Under the pieces are notes generated by a model that had not been told where the DNA came from, made no database searches, and saw nothing but the letters and a program-made list of their open reading frames with translations. The position numbers were made by a program, and so were the translations under genes. This document shows, one piece after another, positions 20,775-31,308 of a stretch of 36,954 nt of DNA (its first letter is position 1; every line of letters begins with the position of its first letter). This DNA comes from a virus: positions 1 to 36,954 of the IMG/VR virus record IMGVR_UViG_3300013286_000028, one strand, 5' to 3'.

Positions 20775-23700
20775 ATAGAGAATAATCTCTCATACTATTA
20801 AGCTGCCCAAGAAGTTTTTTATTGATTGGCATGCCGCCCGTAATGTTAGCCAAAGCACGATCTTGATATTTGCGTTTAACGGAATTAGCTATGGCTTCAC
20901 CATTAATCGCTACTCCAGGATTTGTTTTATTAAACCGCTGTATTTTTTCTAACACTTTAGCCATCATAACTGTATCGTGCCCATCTACTGCTATAAAGAA
21001 AGCATTAAGCAAGTCGTTATGTCGGGCAATAATCTCTTCATTAGCATTTTTCATTTCAAAAGAAGCCTTTTGTTTTTGTGCTGTATCTTCTGGAGAGAAG
21101 CCTAACATCTGCGCTAATGCTTCTGCTGGAGTAACATTCTCATCTAAAGTAGCCCCCTTCATTGTTGTTGCTTTGCCTTCGGTAAGGTAGCGGGTACCAA
21201 CCATTACATTCTTAATAGCTGCAGGCATCACGCTTTCTATAGCGCGTTCTGAGTAGCCGTCTCTGTAATCTTTAATTGCTTTTACATAATTAAACCCCGC
21301 CCCTATGGTTGGGCCCATTAAGTTAGTCATTAAATTTTGCATGTACTGTACTTCATCTTGACTCTTTCTAACGTCTGGGAACCACATGTCAGTTAAGTTA
21401 ATCCCCATACGGTCGGCAAAGTTAATTCCAGTAACTTTAGATGCAATACCACGAGACATAATGTCACCAGCAAACCCGCCAAAGGTCCTGTTACACCAAT
21501 TTTTGAACCAGTTCTCTGAATCAAAAGGCTCGTCGTCATCACCAAATGCAGCATGGAAAGCCGACGCAACGCCTTGGAACACAAAGAATAAGGGCAAACC
21601 AGTAATACCAGCCGATGCAAATGTAAATGCCATCATTCCAGTAAATGCTTTGATGGCTTCATTTTTTTCTAACTTTAAATCCGCTTTTTTCTGCGCAATA
21701 GCAGCATCTCTATCTGCGGTAGGAGCAGTCTTCAGGCTTTCTTCAAATTTCTTTAGCTCTAAATCTTGTCCAATACCAATAGCTTGATGCAAAGTTCTAT
21801 ACATAAGAATAGTCATGTGCTGAGGATACATCTTAAACTGTAGCACTATGTTTCTTAAGTCCCCACGGAAATAGCGTGGTTTGTTAATTGTGTTGTAGTT
21901 AAACATGGTCTTTTGTGTAAGATCACGCGCATCTTGTATAGCGGCGTCATAAGCTTTCTCAGCAGTAAAACCCTTACCGCCTTCGCTTACTGGCATCATG
22001 TATTTGTTATATGCTAATTCAAACGAAGACATAAACGCTGTTTCACGGTTATATTTTTCGGCTGAGTGAAATGGCAAGCTAGCGTAGTACATAAACTTTT
22101 GCCATCTTCCAGTATATTCATTAGACGGTTGTTCGCCAATAGAAGCAGCTTCATGAGTCAAAGTAGTATCAATAACCCCACGTCTAACTCCTTCGTTATA
22201 TACGTCGGCTAAACTTTTTCCTGTTGGAAGGGCTACTTGATTATCTTCAGTACCAGTAAAATTAACATTTTCTAAACCAGCACGAGATAAAGATAAAAAT
22301 TCAACTCGACCATTTTGGTCGTTTCTCCAACCTGTGCCGCCTAATAAGCGGTTATATTTAGCCAAGGCCTTTGTAGTATTAGCTGTGCCGTACTTAGCCG
22401 CAGCATTAGGTATATAAATACCAGGAATAGCCAAAGCATTTATGATTGCGGAAGCAGGTGAAGTTAAGAAATGCAAAAAGCCAAACTGAGTTAAGCCTGT
22501 GGTTAAGCCACTTTGTTTAGGGGGTTCTAAGATTGCGTTCTTAAGATTAAGTTCTAGCTCGTTAACATAGTCTCTAAGCCGATTGCGTTCTGCAAATGGA
22601 ACTGTCTTTAAGAACGTACGTGCAGCTTCTATTTCTCTAAACAATGCTGGCATGTGCTGGAACCTAGCTCTTTGATAAGCCACACGCTGACGAGATACTG
22701 CAAACGCACGAAGCATGTCTATACTTGCACCCGCTACATTCTTACGGTGTAAAAACATCTTTTGAATACTTTGTGCTGGAAGTGTCTCTAAATAATATTG
22801 GTCAAAGCCATCTTTTAAAGCATCACGTAAAGAGTTAACCTCGTCGGCTTTAACTGCTGGGTCTGTACTAGCAAGAATGTTGTCGGACTCAGCATCAACC
22901 CGGTCTTTTAATTTTTTTAGATGCTCAACGTCGGCTAGGCGTTGGCCAAAACCTTCACTAAAACCCTGACCAGAATCAAGCATGTTATCAGTTTCTTCTT
23001 CAGTTAGCTTGTCAACGTTAATAAGTTCTTGTCTTTTTTCTTCCAAAGCCAGATCTCTAGACCAAGCATCTTCAAACTGCATAAAGATTTTCTTTTTACC
23101 TTTACCAACCTGCATCCAATAATCGCCAAAACGTTTGATTGGAAAGTAGGGCTGAATCATTTCTTTAGTAAGCTCGTTGCGCTCATCTTGCAATTTTTTC
23201 TGTATTTCTGCCTTGTCTGTGCCTTTAGCTTCTTCACGTTCTTTTAAACGATCTAATTGAATGTTTACGTATTCTTTAGCACGACGCTCATAGAAGCTCC
23301 GGACCTCACGATAAATTGAAAGAGCTTTGTCCCCATCAGGGCCGCTAATCATATCTTGCCAAGCTTTACGTAAAGCGCTGTTATCGTGGTATTCTTTTAA
23401 AGACCCGGTTAAACCAGACTTAGAAACAGTTTTTAGCTGCGGTTCTAGGATGTCTGGATCCATTTTGTTAAGCGTAGCCTCAAGCATCATCTTAGCAAGC
23501 TGTTCAGCCTTGGGTTGGTTTGTTTCTTGCAATCGACTCCAATCCCTAATAGCTGTTTCGCCTTCTGAAAGAATTTGGTTGCGGGTGTTTATCATTGCAT
23601 CTACTTCTCGGACGTATTTCTGGAACTGGGGAAGCTCTGTGCCGACCATGTCTGTAAGCTGATCTAATGTTAAACCACCCAATAAGTATCGACGGTATTG

Positions 23701-26700
23701 TTGGTTAGTTGTGTCTAGGAACTTAGATAAATTCTTTTTGTTAATGTCGCCCCAACTTAATTTGCCGGAAGTTAAAGCTTTAAATAAACTGCCTAAACTA
23801 AAACGTTCGCTAGTATTAACCTTAAAGTTGCCATTCTTGCTGACGTTGTATTTATCAGGAGCAAGCACTGGATGATTGATATTAGAGTTTACGTCTGCAT
23901 TGGCTGAGAATAAAACATCAGCGTTTGCCATAGTATGGAATAGTACGTTATCGCCACCTACCAAACCATATACAAACTGAATAAACTTAGACCATGCAGA
24001 CTGATTAGAGTCCATAGCGTATTTCATGGCCCGTAGGTCTTTTTGGAATCTTGGGTTGCTTAGCGCTTCTGAAACAAACTCATGCAAGTCGGTAAACCCG
24101 TATTGCCCTTGATCTTTAGTATTTGCTTTAGCATAATTAAACAACTCTTTTAAATTAGCAAGGGCTTTCTTTTGGGTTGCGTTTAGTAAATGCTCATTAG
24201 AAATAGCCCAATAAGAAGCAGCGTGGGTTACTTCATGCACAAAAGTATGATTGGTTGTCGGCCCTGTCGCTGTATTAAAAGATGCTGTACGGTCATAAAA
24301 CATACCAGGAGCCGCTAAAGCGTTCAAACCTTTGCTAAATGTCTCGGTTATATCTTTAAGGTCCTGCTCAAACCCACGCATATCAATATTAAATTTGCCT
24401 GATTTTAACTTATAGAAAGACTCCGACATCTGAATAACAGGGGTGTGCATCTTCTTTTGGTTAAAGTGGTCGTTGTATACCTCAGGATGAAAAATTTCTA
24501 AGAACATTAAGACACGAATACGCTGCTGCTCAGTAGTCTTAAGATATTTATCGACTAAACCATACTGCAAGTCAAAGCCAATCTTAGTATCTAGATTAAG
24601 CTGTAGGAGTCGGTCGGCAAAGTTAGATAAGAACTGACCACCTGTATTTTTAAGGGCCTTAAGCGCCGACTGTAAATCATTGTTCTTAATAGCATCTAAT
24701 ACGGTTGGGTGCGCCGACTTAAACATCTTATCATGCTTAGGTACTTCATCAACACGAGGGCTATCTACGCTTGCAGCTTTCGGTTCTTGGGCAGCTTTTT
24801 TAGCTTCTTTACGTTGACTCTTAGTAAGTACAACCCGCTTTTTACCCTCGGGTGTTATGTGTAACGGATGATCTTCTGGCAAGTCTTTACGCATTGCGCT
24901 CATTTGTTGCATTAATTCTCTTGCGCCGACTGTATCTCCTTGGTCAAGCGCCATCTGTCTTTGAGAGTTAAGAGCATCAAATTCTTGCACTACTGGGTTT
25001 ACTTCAGTGACCGCTTCTGTTTGTTCTACGGGGGCTGTTTCAGTTGGGGCAGTGTTTATTTTTGCTTGAATAGTAGGGGCATCGGGTTTATCAGACGTCT
25101 CTTCAGCAACTTCAACTTCACCTTCTTTAGCAGTAGCAGCATTAGTTTCTGTGTTAGCTGCTTCTGTTGATAGTCTTTGTTCTGTAGCTGATTGCGCTCT
25201 TTGTTTAACCGCAGAAAGAATTTTAGTGCCTCTTGCAATAGCCATTAATTGATCTGGGGCATCTTTAATAGCTTCCTCAAACTTTTGATAATCTTCGTCA
25301 GTAGCAAAACCTTCGTTGTATAGTTTGTTTAATGTATATAACTGCGCATCAAAAGATTCTTTAGCGGCACCGGCAATAAATTTTTCTCTAGCTACTTTTT
25401 CTAAACTTATTACGTTTTGATTTTCAACTTCTACAGGTGTAATCTCTGACGTTACACCTGTTTCTGTTGGAGCAGCTTGTTTTGCTTCCATTGCAGACTT
25501 AACAAATGCTTCTTCTTCCGCTACTAATGCTTGATATTCTTTACCTTTTTTAGAGTTAGCTAAAGGTATTCTTCCTGTTGGAGTTAGTAGCGCTTGTCTT
25601 TTAGCTTGGAACTCTGCAGCTTTTGCCGCAATCTGGTCGTCTGTTAATGCAGTCGGCTGTGGTTCTTTTCCCACTCCAGGTTTATTAGCAAGTCCTGTAT
25701 CTCCACCCAAGCTTCCAGGGGTAGATGTTGTAGTTCCTGTGGCGGGCTTACCGGCTTTTTGTTGCTCAGATAAAGGAACGCTTGGCTCAGTTGTTCGGGT
25801 GTTAATTCCAGTGTCAATGGTTCGCTCATCTTTTACCTTTTTTTCCGTTTTAGCTTCTTCATCAGCTGCACGTTTTCTTTCGTGTAAGAACGTATCTACA
25901 AATCCACCAAGCTCTACATCTGTTGGCTTTCTTCCAAGTTTGGCTTCTAAATCCGGCTCAAGAATTTCTTCTAGCTTAGAGCGTTCTTTTTTAGTTACAT
26001 ATTCTTTACCGCCTTGAACACCTGCACCCAAACCGCCGCCAACTATAGCACCTTCAAGCATGTTCTGAGCTAACTCTGCAGCATCAACGCCTTTTTGAGT
26101 TCCTGCTGTACCACCAAGATAACCAACACCTTCTTCAACCGCTTCTGTACCAGACTGTATCGCTGTTTCTTTACCAATTCTACGGGCACCTGTAGATGCT
26201 TCAGCACCAAGCTTAGTTTTAAGTAACCCTTTAGTAGCAAATCTTTCTAATGTGGTTTCTATTACAGCGGCGCCAACAGCGGCAGTAACGTCAGCAATAG
26301 TTGCATCTTCTAAGCTTTTCTTATCATTAGTAAGACGATCATTAAGAATCTCGTTAGTTCTTAACATTATATACGCTGGTGCGTTAACTACCGCTGCAGC
26401 CATATCAGGAGCCGAAGCAATAACTCTCTCTGCAATAAAAGGAACAAGCAGTAACGGCTTACCAGGGATTTCACCTAACTGCGTAGATGGTGCATAGCCG
26501 ATGTCTTTTCCGTACTGGCGAAGGGCATTAGCCCATTCAAACATAGGTTTTAGTTGTTGTTCCTCATCAATTTCTTTTTGAGTTATTAGCCCTAAAGATT
26601 GAGATAGTGGTACAGCTGTTTCTAACTTGTCTCCAAGGTTTTCTGCAACACGAGCAACTGCTTCTACACCTTCACCTGCTAAGCTAGATGCACGAGCTAA

Positions 26701-26880
26701 TAGACCTTTAAACGGATTAGAGGTTTTTGTTTCTTGCTCTACTGCTTTGTCTTGAGCCCAAAAAGGCTCGCCTTCAACCGATTTCTTAGCCTCTACTGGT
26801 TTGTCGGCTTCCCAAAACGGTTTTTCTTCTTTAGGCTTTCTAACATCAATTGCAGCATCTTGCTCCCAGAAGTTTGCCAT
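20773..26880 (-). CDS. Giant polyvalent virion protein with PLxRFG-like and HExxH motifs
   Basis: This 2035-aa protein is the longest here. The N-terminus has three FWxxD repeats exactly 18 residues apart (FW at 4, 22 and 40). A disordered, Thr/Glu/Pro-rich zone follows (about 350-700). A zincin-like motif HEVTHAASYW lies near 881 and PIKRFGDYW near 1247, which matches the PLxRFG domain of phage polyvalent proteins. The C-terminal half is helical with hydrophobic segments (GMMAFTFASAGITGLPLFFV). Polyvalent proteins are packaged and injected with DNA, delivering protease or other effectors. It is the last late gene, with SD AAAGG inside the upstream gene's end. Confidence 0.75.
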   Translation of the reverse strand: MANFWEQDAAIDVRKPKEEKPFWEADKPVEAKKSVEGEPFWAQDKAVEQETKTSNPFKGLLARASSLAGEGVEAVARVAENLGDKLETAVPLSQSLGLITQKEIDEEQQLKPMFEWANALRQYGKDIGYAPSTQLGEIPGKPLLLVPFIAERVIASAPDMAAAVVNAPAYIMLRTNEILNDRLTNDKKSLEDATIADVTAAVGAAVIETTLERFATKGLLKTKLGAEASTGARRIGKETAIQSGTEAVEEGVGYLGGTAGTQKGVDAAELAQNMLEGAIVGGGLGAGVQGGKEYVTKKERSKLEEILEPDLEAKLGRKPTDVELGGFVDTFLHERKRAADEEAKTEKKVKDERTIDTGINTRTTEPSVPLSEQQKAGKPATGTTTSTPGSLGGDTGLANKPGVGKEPQPTALTDDQIAAKAAEFQAKRQALLTPTGRIPLANSKKGKEYQALVAEEEAFVKSAMEAKQAAPTETGVTSEITPVEVENQNVISLEKVAREKFIAGAAKESFDAQLYTLNKLYNEGFATDEDYQKFEEAIKDAPDQLMAIARGTKILSAVKQRAQSATEQRLSTEAANTETNAATAKEGEVEVAEETSDKPDAPTIQAKINTAPTETAPVEQTEAVTEVNPVVQEFDALNSQRQMALDQGDTVGARELMQQMSAMRKDLPEDHPLHITPEGKKRVVLTKSQRKEAKKAAQEPKAASVDSPRVDEVPKHDKMFKSAHPTVLDAIKNNDLQSALKALKNTGGQFLSNFADRLLQLNLDTKIGFDLQYGLVDKYLKTTEQQRIRVLMFLEIFHPEVYNDHFNQKKMHTPVIQMSESFYKLKSGKFNIDMRGFEQDLKDITETFSKGLNALAAPGMFYDRTASFNTATGPTTNHTFVHEVTHAASYWAISNEHLLNATQKKALANLKELFNYAKANTKDQGQYGFTDLHEFVSEALSNPRFQKDLRAMKYAMDSNQSAWSKFIQFVYGLVGGDNVLFHTMANADVLFSANADVNSNINHPVLAPDKYNVSKNGNFKVNTSERFSLGSLFKALTSGKLSWGDINKKNLSKFLDTTNQQYRRYLLGGLTLDQLTDMVGTELPQFQKYVREVDAMINTRNQILSEGETAIRDWSRLQETNQPKAEQLAKMMLEATLNKMDPDILEPQLKTVSKSGLTGSLKEYHDNSALRKAWQDMISGPDGDKALSIYREVRSFYERRAKEYVNIQLDRLKEREEAKGTDKAEIQKKLQDERNELTKEMIQPYFPIKRFGDYWMQVGKGKKKIFMQFEDAWSRDLALEEKRQELINVDKLTEEETDNMLDSGQGFSEGFGQRLADVEHLKKLKDRVDAESDNILASTDPAVKADEVNSLRDALKDGFDQYYLETLPAQSIQKMFLHRKNVAGASIDMLRAFAVSRQRVAYQRARFQHMPALFREIEAARTFLKTVPFAERNRLRDYVNELELNLKNAILEPPKQSGLTTGLTQFGFLHFLTSPASAIINALAIPGIYIPNAAAKYGTANTTKALAKYNRLLGGTGWRNDQNGRVEFLSLSRAGLENVNFTGTEDNQVALPTGKSLADVYNEGVRRGVIDTTLTHEAASIGEQPSNEYTGRWQKFMYYASLPFHSAEKYNRETAFMSSFELAYNKYMMPVSEGGKGFTAEKAYDAAIQDARDLTQKTMFNYNTINKPRYFRGDLRNIVLQFKMYPQHMTILMYRTLHQAIGIGQDLELKKFEESLKTAPTADRDAAIAQKKADLKLEKNEAIKAFTGMMAFTFASAGITGLPLFFVFQGVASAFHAAFGDDDEPFDSENWFKNWCNRTFGGFAGDIMSRGIASKVTGINFADRMGINLTDMWFPDVRKSQDEVQYMQNLMTNLMGPTIGAGFNYVKAIKDYRDGYSERAIESVMPAAIKNVMVGTRYLTEGKATTMKGATLDENVTPAEALAQMLGFSPEDTAQKQKASFEMKNANEEIIARHNDLLNAFFIAVDGHDTVMMAKVLEKIQRFNKTNPGVAINGEAIANSVKRKYQDRALANITGGMPINKKLLGQLNSMRDYSL

Positions 26881-26882
26881 TC

Positions 26883-29327
26883 TTAACCTTTAACACGTAG
26901 TTGTCCGTTCGGATCAAAGTATGTTTGTCCAGGCTTAAGTTTATCGTATTCTGCTTTATTTGACACAGTTATAGGATTACCTACTTCTGGTGTTGGTGCT
27001 GTAGGTGCTGCGGCAGTTTTAGAAGTAGGGGATATACCATAAGCATCATAAATCTGTGCTTTTTTCTCTTCTATATACTTACTAATAGCCGCTTTATCGC
27101 CTTTTTTAACCAACTCTTGATAGATAGGATCTGTAAGTGAACCTGAGCTAACCCAATCAGAAAACTTACCAGCAGCGGCAGACCTAAGTCTCATTTCTGC
27201 GGAGTCGGCGGCAGTTGTAGTAGATTCTGTTCTACGTTTCATTGCTTCTTCGTAAGAAAGATCTTGGCCGGTCTTAGCTTTGTGTTCTTGTTGAATGCGT
27301 TTAATTTGCTCTTCTGTATAGCGTTGTGCAGCACCGGCAGTATCTCTATGAGCAGCGGCACTAATACTTGCAGCGCCGAGCGTAGCTGCATTGTTGCCTT
27401 GGGCAATCTTAAGTTGGTTCTCAAGTTGTGCAGCTTCATGGAATAATTTATCGCTAGCAGCAATGTCGCCAGCGGCACGAGCACGTAATCCTGCAGAATA
27501 TTTAGATTTAGCTTCTGCCAATGCGGTTTCTCTTGCTTCTTTACCTGCGGCAATTTCACCTGCACCTGTAAGGTAAGACTCAGCACCTTCAATAGCACCC
27601 GGCAAGAAACCACGAGGATTAGCACCCATTTTTAAGAACGCCTTAGCCATGTTGGCACGTTCTTTAGCCGATGTTGCTTCACCCAAACCAGATTGTTGTT
27701 TTGAAATGAGGTCGGCATAAGCCTGCTCATCAGCGCTAGCACCAGGTTTAAAACCTTGTTTTTCCATCATTGCTTGAGTTTGAGCAAGCATAGCTTCTCT
27801 AGGAGATATAGCAGCTTCCTTAGGGGTTTCTTTTGCAACTGTTTTAGATGCAACTTTTTTTGTTTTAAATGCTTCATCTTGTGCAGCGGCGTCTTTTTCT
27901 GCTTGTAAACGCTGTTCTTCTACTATGTCACCACCAGCAAACGCAATGATGCCACCACCAGCGTAGCCCATAGTATTAAACATATCACCACCAGCTTGAG
28001 CAATACCGCCCATTCTTCCTGCATCTGTTGGGGCTTGGGCCATTTGTGGGGGAGGAGCAGCTTGAGCCATCTGTTGCGCAGCCATCGGGTTACTTGCCAT
28101 GCGTTGTTGTGCTTGCTGAGTACCTTGAAAAATACCACGCTCATTTGGAGTTACTTGCTGGTCGGCAATGCGCCCTTGAAGTTGTTCTGGACTTAAACCT
28201 TGAGACATGCCTTGCAACTGTGGGTCGCTAATTAAGTCACCGTACTTGTAACCGGGAACTGAACCGCCTTCTTTCATACCAATAATACCGCCTTCTTTTT
28301 TACCACCAAAATAAGACGCTGCTGCTCCGCCTAAACCTGTAAGCTGCTGAGCCGTACTTGGTTGTGCTTGGTAAGAAGCAGTAGTAGTTTGTTGCAATGG
28401 TAAACCACGCAACATAGAGTTCATAATACCCAACTGCATAAACGGATATTGCTGAGCCGTAGCATAATTACTAATAGCTTGATTAATCTTACCTTGTTCA
28501 AATTGTTGTTGCTGACCACCGATTGTATTTTGAGCATTAAGACGTGCAAGATCAGAAGCTTGTTGTTGAGTGCCAATGTTAGCCAATTGACCGGCGCCTT
28601 GTAAGCTGGAGTTAATGCCTTGCAATCCAGTTTGATATCCTTGTAAACCTAAGTTAGCGCCAAACTGTTGAGCTTGTTGCGCATTTTGGAATGCGTTTTG
28701 TGAACCTGTAGCAGCAATGTTTTGTAATTGACTACCTAAACTACGCTCAGCTTCTGATTCTTGAATGGCTTGACGGCTACCACCAAAAGCGCCTTGACCA
28801 ACTGATTGAGCTTTACGCATACCTTGCCCAATACCATAATCACGTAATGCTTGAGATTTTTGATAGTCAACAACGTTTTGCATGTAAGGAGACATATACG
28901 CCGAAACAGCTCTTGGATCCGTTGCCATGCTTGCGTAATCAGTACCAGCACCAGCAGCTCGCCCTGCAAGGCCTAAAGCCCCTAAAGTTCCAGCACCTGT
29001 TAATCCGGTAGCCGTAGCATACTGTCCAGGGGTCTGCATGTTTGCAGTTTCTGATTGCACTTGTTTTTGGAGCGGGGAAAACCCTGCAAAGTAATTATTA
29101 ACGTCAGTACTGTATGGTGTGTACGGACGAAACGTTGTCATGTCGTCGTTATAAATCTGCTTCTGTGTAGATTGAAGCATGTTCTCTACATACGGACGCG
29201 CGTACTCTGGAATGTTGGTGTTATATGTAGTAGATTGCTGAGCACCGCCACCGCTAGAGCCACCAGAATCTCTAAGAACGCCACCATCGGCAAACATTAC
29301 TTTTTGCTTCCATCTTAAAATGCTCAT
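26883..29327 (-). CDS. Gln/Ala/Gly-rich internal virion or tail protein
   Basis: The 814-aa protein has SD AAGGACTAAAA before the ATG. Residues about 85-330 are Ala/Gln/Gly-rich helices (QNAFQNAQQAQQFG), typical of internal core or ejection proteins. Short Gly-Gly motifs recur: FADGGVL near 12, EGGIIGMKEGG near 345 and AGGGIIAFAGGDIV near 455. The same type of motif is in the 502-aa protein at 29761. The last part (480-750) is again helical and charged. A role in forming the ejection channel or inner core is inferred from position and composition. Confidence 0.65.
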   Translation of the reverse strand: MSILRWKQKVMFADGGVLRDSGGSSGGGAQQSTTYNTNIPEYARPYVENMLQSTQKQIYNDDMTTFRPYTPYSTDVNNYFAGFSPLQKQVQSETANMQTPGQYATATGLTGAGTLGALGLAGRAAGAGTDYASMATDPRAVSAYMSPYMQNVVDYQKSQALRDYGIGQGMRKAQSVGQGAFGGSRQAIQESEAERSLGSQLQNIAATGSQNAFQNAQQAQQFGANLGLQGYQTGLQGINSSLQGAGQLANIGTQQQASDLARLNAQNTIGGQQQQFEQGKINQAISNYATAQQYPFMQLGIMNSMLRGLPLQQTTTASYQAQPSTAQQLTGLGGAAASYFGGKKEGGIIGMKEGGSVPGYKYGDLISDPQLQGMSQGLSPEQLQGRIADQQVTPNERGIFQGTQQAQQRMASNPMAAQQMAQAAPPPQMAQAPTDAGRMGGIAQAGGDMFNTMGYAGGGIIAFAGGDIVEEQRLQAEKDAAAQDEAFKTKKVASKTVAKETPKEAAISPREAMLAQTQAMMEKQGFKPGASADEQAYADLISKQQSGLGEATSAKERANMAKAFLKMGANPRGFLPGAIEGAESYLTGAGEIAAGKEARETALAEAKSKYSAGLRARAAGDIAASDKLFHEAAQLENQLKIAQGNNAATLGAASISAAAHRDTAGAAQRYTEEQIKRIQQEHKAKTGQDLSYEEAMKRRTESTTTAADSAEMRLRSAAAGKFSDWVSSGSLTDPIYQELVKKGDKAAISKYIEEKKAQIYDAYGISPTSKTAAAPTAPTPEVGNPITVSNKAEYDKLKPGQTYFDPNGQLRVKG

Positions 29328-29329
29328 TT

Positions 29330-29764
29330 TTAGTCCTTAAAAAACTTTTGGTACGAAACACTTTGAACATCATATCCGTACTTTTTAATATGTTTACCCC
29401 AACCAGGGCGCCCTACAAATTCAATTCCAACACATTGCATATCTCTAGCAAAACGTTCAGCTATGTCTTGCATTTTATCTTCTACATACTGCATGTGGTT
29501 TGCTTCAATACAGCAATATTGAATAACTAGCATTTTACACTGTGGATACTGTTTTACCTCTGTTATTACATGCCCATAAACTTTTTGTTCTTCTGGGGAA
29601 AAAATTACCCACAATTGCATTTGCCCGTTGATAATAAAACGTACTATATCGTCAACAGTTGAGCGACCCCTAGTCCAATTTTCTGATTCTTTAAAATACG
29701 CTAGTAATGCAGGTATTGTCTCGCTTACTTTTCCATTTGGTACTAAAGAAATATCTAGGTTCAT
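29330..29764 (-). CDS. GNAT-like acetyltransferase-fold protein
   Basis: This 144-aa protein has alpha/beta alternation in the GNAT order: an N-terminal helix pair, strands (QLWVIFSPEEQKVYGHVITE and KMLVIQYCCIEA), a helix, then VGRPGWGKHIKKYGYD near the C-terminus. That end resembles the acyl-CoA-binding fold of phage GNAT-like proteins found among structural genes. A clear Q/RxxGxG/A pyrophosphate loop is not visible, so enzyme activity is unsure. It is ATGA-coupled to the 502-aa gene. Confidence 0.55.
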   Translation of the reverse strand: MNLDISLVPNGKVSETIPALLAYFKESENWTRGRSTVDDIVRFIINGQMQLWVIFSPEEQKVYGHVITEVKQYPQCKMLVIQYCCIEANHMQYVEDKMQDIAERFARDMQCVGIEFVGRPGWGKHIKKYGYDVQSVSYQKFFKD

Positions 29765-31269
29765 GCTGGCAAATATTTTTCCGTTTTAACTTGAGGCGCT
29801 TGTTTCTTTTTGCCTGTACGGGCTTTACGAACATTATCCATCATTGCATACAACCTTTTAGCACCAGCGTCAGTAGAGCCATTGCCGAGATGAGAAACCA
29901 CATCCGCAGGAACAACAAATTCTCCATCAGCCAAACGAGCAGGCTGCTTACTGCCAATAGTGGCAGGAATACTATCAGACATACCGTCCCCAGGACCTTT
30001 AAGCATTCTGCCACCATCTGAATAACCCCCTATACCGTGCATAACCCCACCAGCGGCGGCTTCTTCAATATCACCTAAAGCTTGAGCTTGTTTAAATTGT
30101 ACTGCGTCTTTAATACCAGCTTTTTTATTGGCTTTATTAAAACGATATAGAGCGGCATTGTATGCGTCTAGTTTTGCAGTATTAGGGTCGGTATCGCTAT
30201 ATGTGCCTCCGCCAGGCATACCGGAGTCTCTTGGTAAATCTACAACGCCTCTGTTTGCAAACGCTACTGCGCCGCCGTCAGCCATACCATAAGGATGTTT
30301 TTTATAGTCTTCATATTGAGCTGTATAGTATGGGTTTGGCCTTGCAGGTTCTTGAGCACGGAAATTTGGAGAAATTCTATCTAGTGTAGAAGTGGATTGT
30401 CCTGTAGGCACCTGCCCTGAATTCATATTAGATATAGCCATTTGAGCGCCAATTCCAGGGGCTGCAAGGATAGCAGCTTTTTTAGCCATGTCGCCCATGC
30501 CCGAGCCTAGTTGGCTGTAGTAAGATGGAGCGGCGGGAGCGGCAGCATTAACAGCAGCATTGCTCATACCAGCAGAACGAACTACATCACCTGGATTAGC
30601 TGCATTAAGTACGTCTGCCTGTAATGCTGTTCTTGCGTCTGGGGTCAAGTTTGGCATGGTTTGCGGGTTAATCATTGCTTGTGCTTGTACTTGCTGGGGC
30701 GTCATTGAATTTAAAATACTAGGGTCTGTATTAGATTGAGCAGCATTCATAAACCCTTGTCTACCAGTATCCGCAGCAGTTTGCCCAGCTAGTTGCGTAG
30801 TTGCTTGTTCGCCACCTTGTAAAACAGCTTTTTGGCTTGCATCAAAAGCGGCATTAGCATCGTAAGCACCTATACCACCAGATAAAGCGCCACCAAGACC
30901 ACCAAATAAAGCGCCTTTACCTATATCTCCGCCTTGTAAACCAGCAGAAGCACCACCAATCATTGCACCAGCTCCAGCTCCAGCCAAAAGACCTGCTGTA
31001 CCAGCTGACACGCCTAAAGCACCTTCAAGCATTGGGGCAGCGGCGCCAGCCGTAAAGTAAGTAGCTGCAGCAGCGGCTACAACAGGTAGAATCTTACTTA
31101 AGAACCCTGCTTCTGGAAGACCTGTTTCTGGGTTGATAGTTAAATCCCCACCATGAGCTAAAGCAAGTTGACGCAAGCCTTTAATCTCGCCAGGGGTCAT
31201 ATGGACAAGTTCGGTATCAGGTCCACGACCTTTAGATTTTAAATGTTCTGCAGCTATTTTTAGGCTCAT
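29761..31269 (-). CDS. Internal virion or tail protein with ADGG/ADGEF motifs
   Basis: The 502-aa protein has a Gly/Ala-rich hydrophobic zone (about 60-130, LPVVAAAAATYFTAG and AGAGAMIGGASAG) that could cross a membrane or pack as small helices. The C-terminal part carries ADGGAVAFANRGVV (about 328-341), GGVMHGIGGYSDGG (about 404-417) and LADGEFVVPADVVSHLGNGS (about 444-463), then a helix (GAKRLYAMMDNVRKA). I recall the ADGEFV...GNGS pattern from other phage virion proteins. A function in DNA ejection is inferred from gene order only. Confidence 0.6.
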   Translation of the reverse strand: MSLKIAAEHLKSKGRGPDTELVHMTPGEIKGLRQLALAHGGDLTINPETGLPEAGFLSKILPVVAAAAATYFTAGAAAPMLEGALGVSAGTAGLLAGAGAGAMIGGASAGLQGGDIGKGALFGGLGGALSGGIGAYDANAAFDASQKAVLQGGEQATTQLAGQTAADTGRQGFMNAAQSNTDPSILNSMTPQQVQAQAMINPQTMPNLTPDARTALQADVLNAANPGDVVRSAGMSNAAVNAAAPAAPSYYSQLGSGMGDMAKKAAILAAPGIGAQMAISNMNSGQVPTGQSTSTLDRISPNFRAQEPARPNPYYTAQYEDYKKHPYGMADGGAVAFANRGVVDLPRDSGMPGGGTYSDTDPNTAKLDAYNAALYRFNKANKKAGIKDAVQFKQAQALGDIEEAAAGGVMHGIGGYSDGGRMLKGPGDGMSDSIPATIGSKQPARLADGEFVVPADVVSHLGNGSTDAGAKRLYAMMDNVRKARTGKKKQAPQVKTEKYLPA

Positions 31270-31308
31270 ACATGCCCCTTAGGGATAGATTGGGTTGATT
31301 TTATCATA

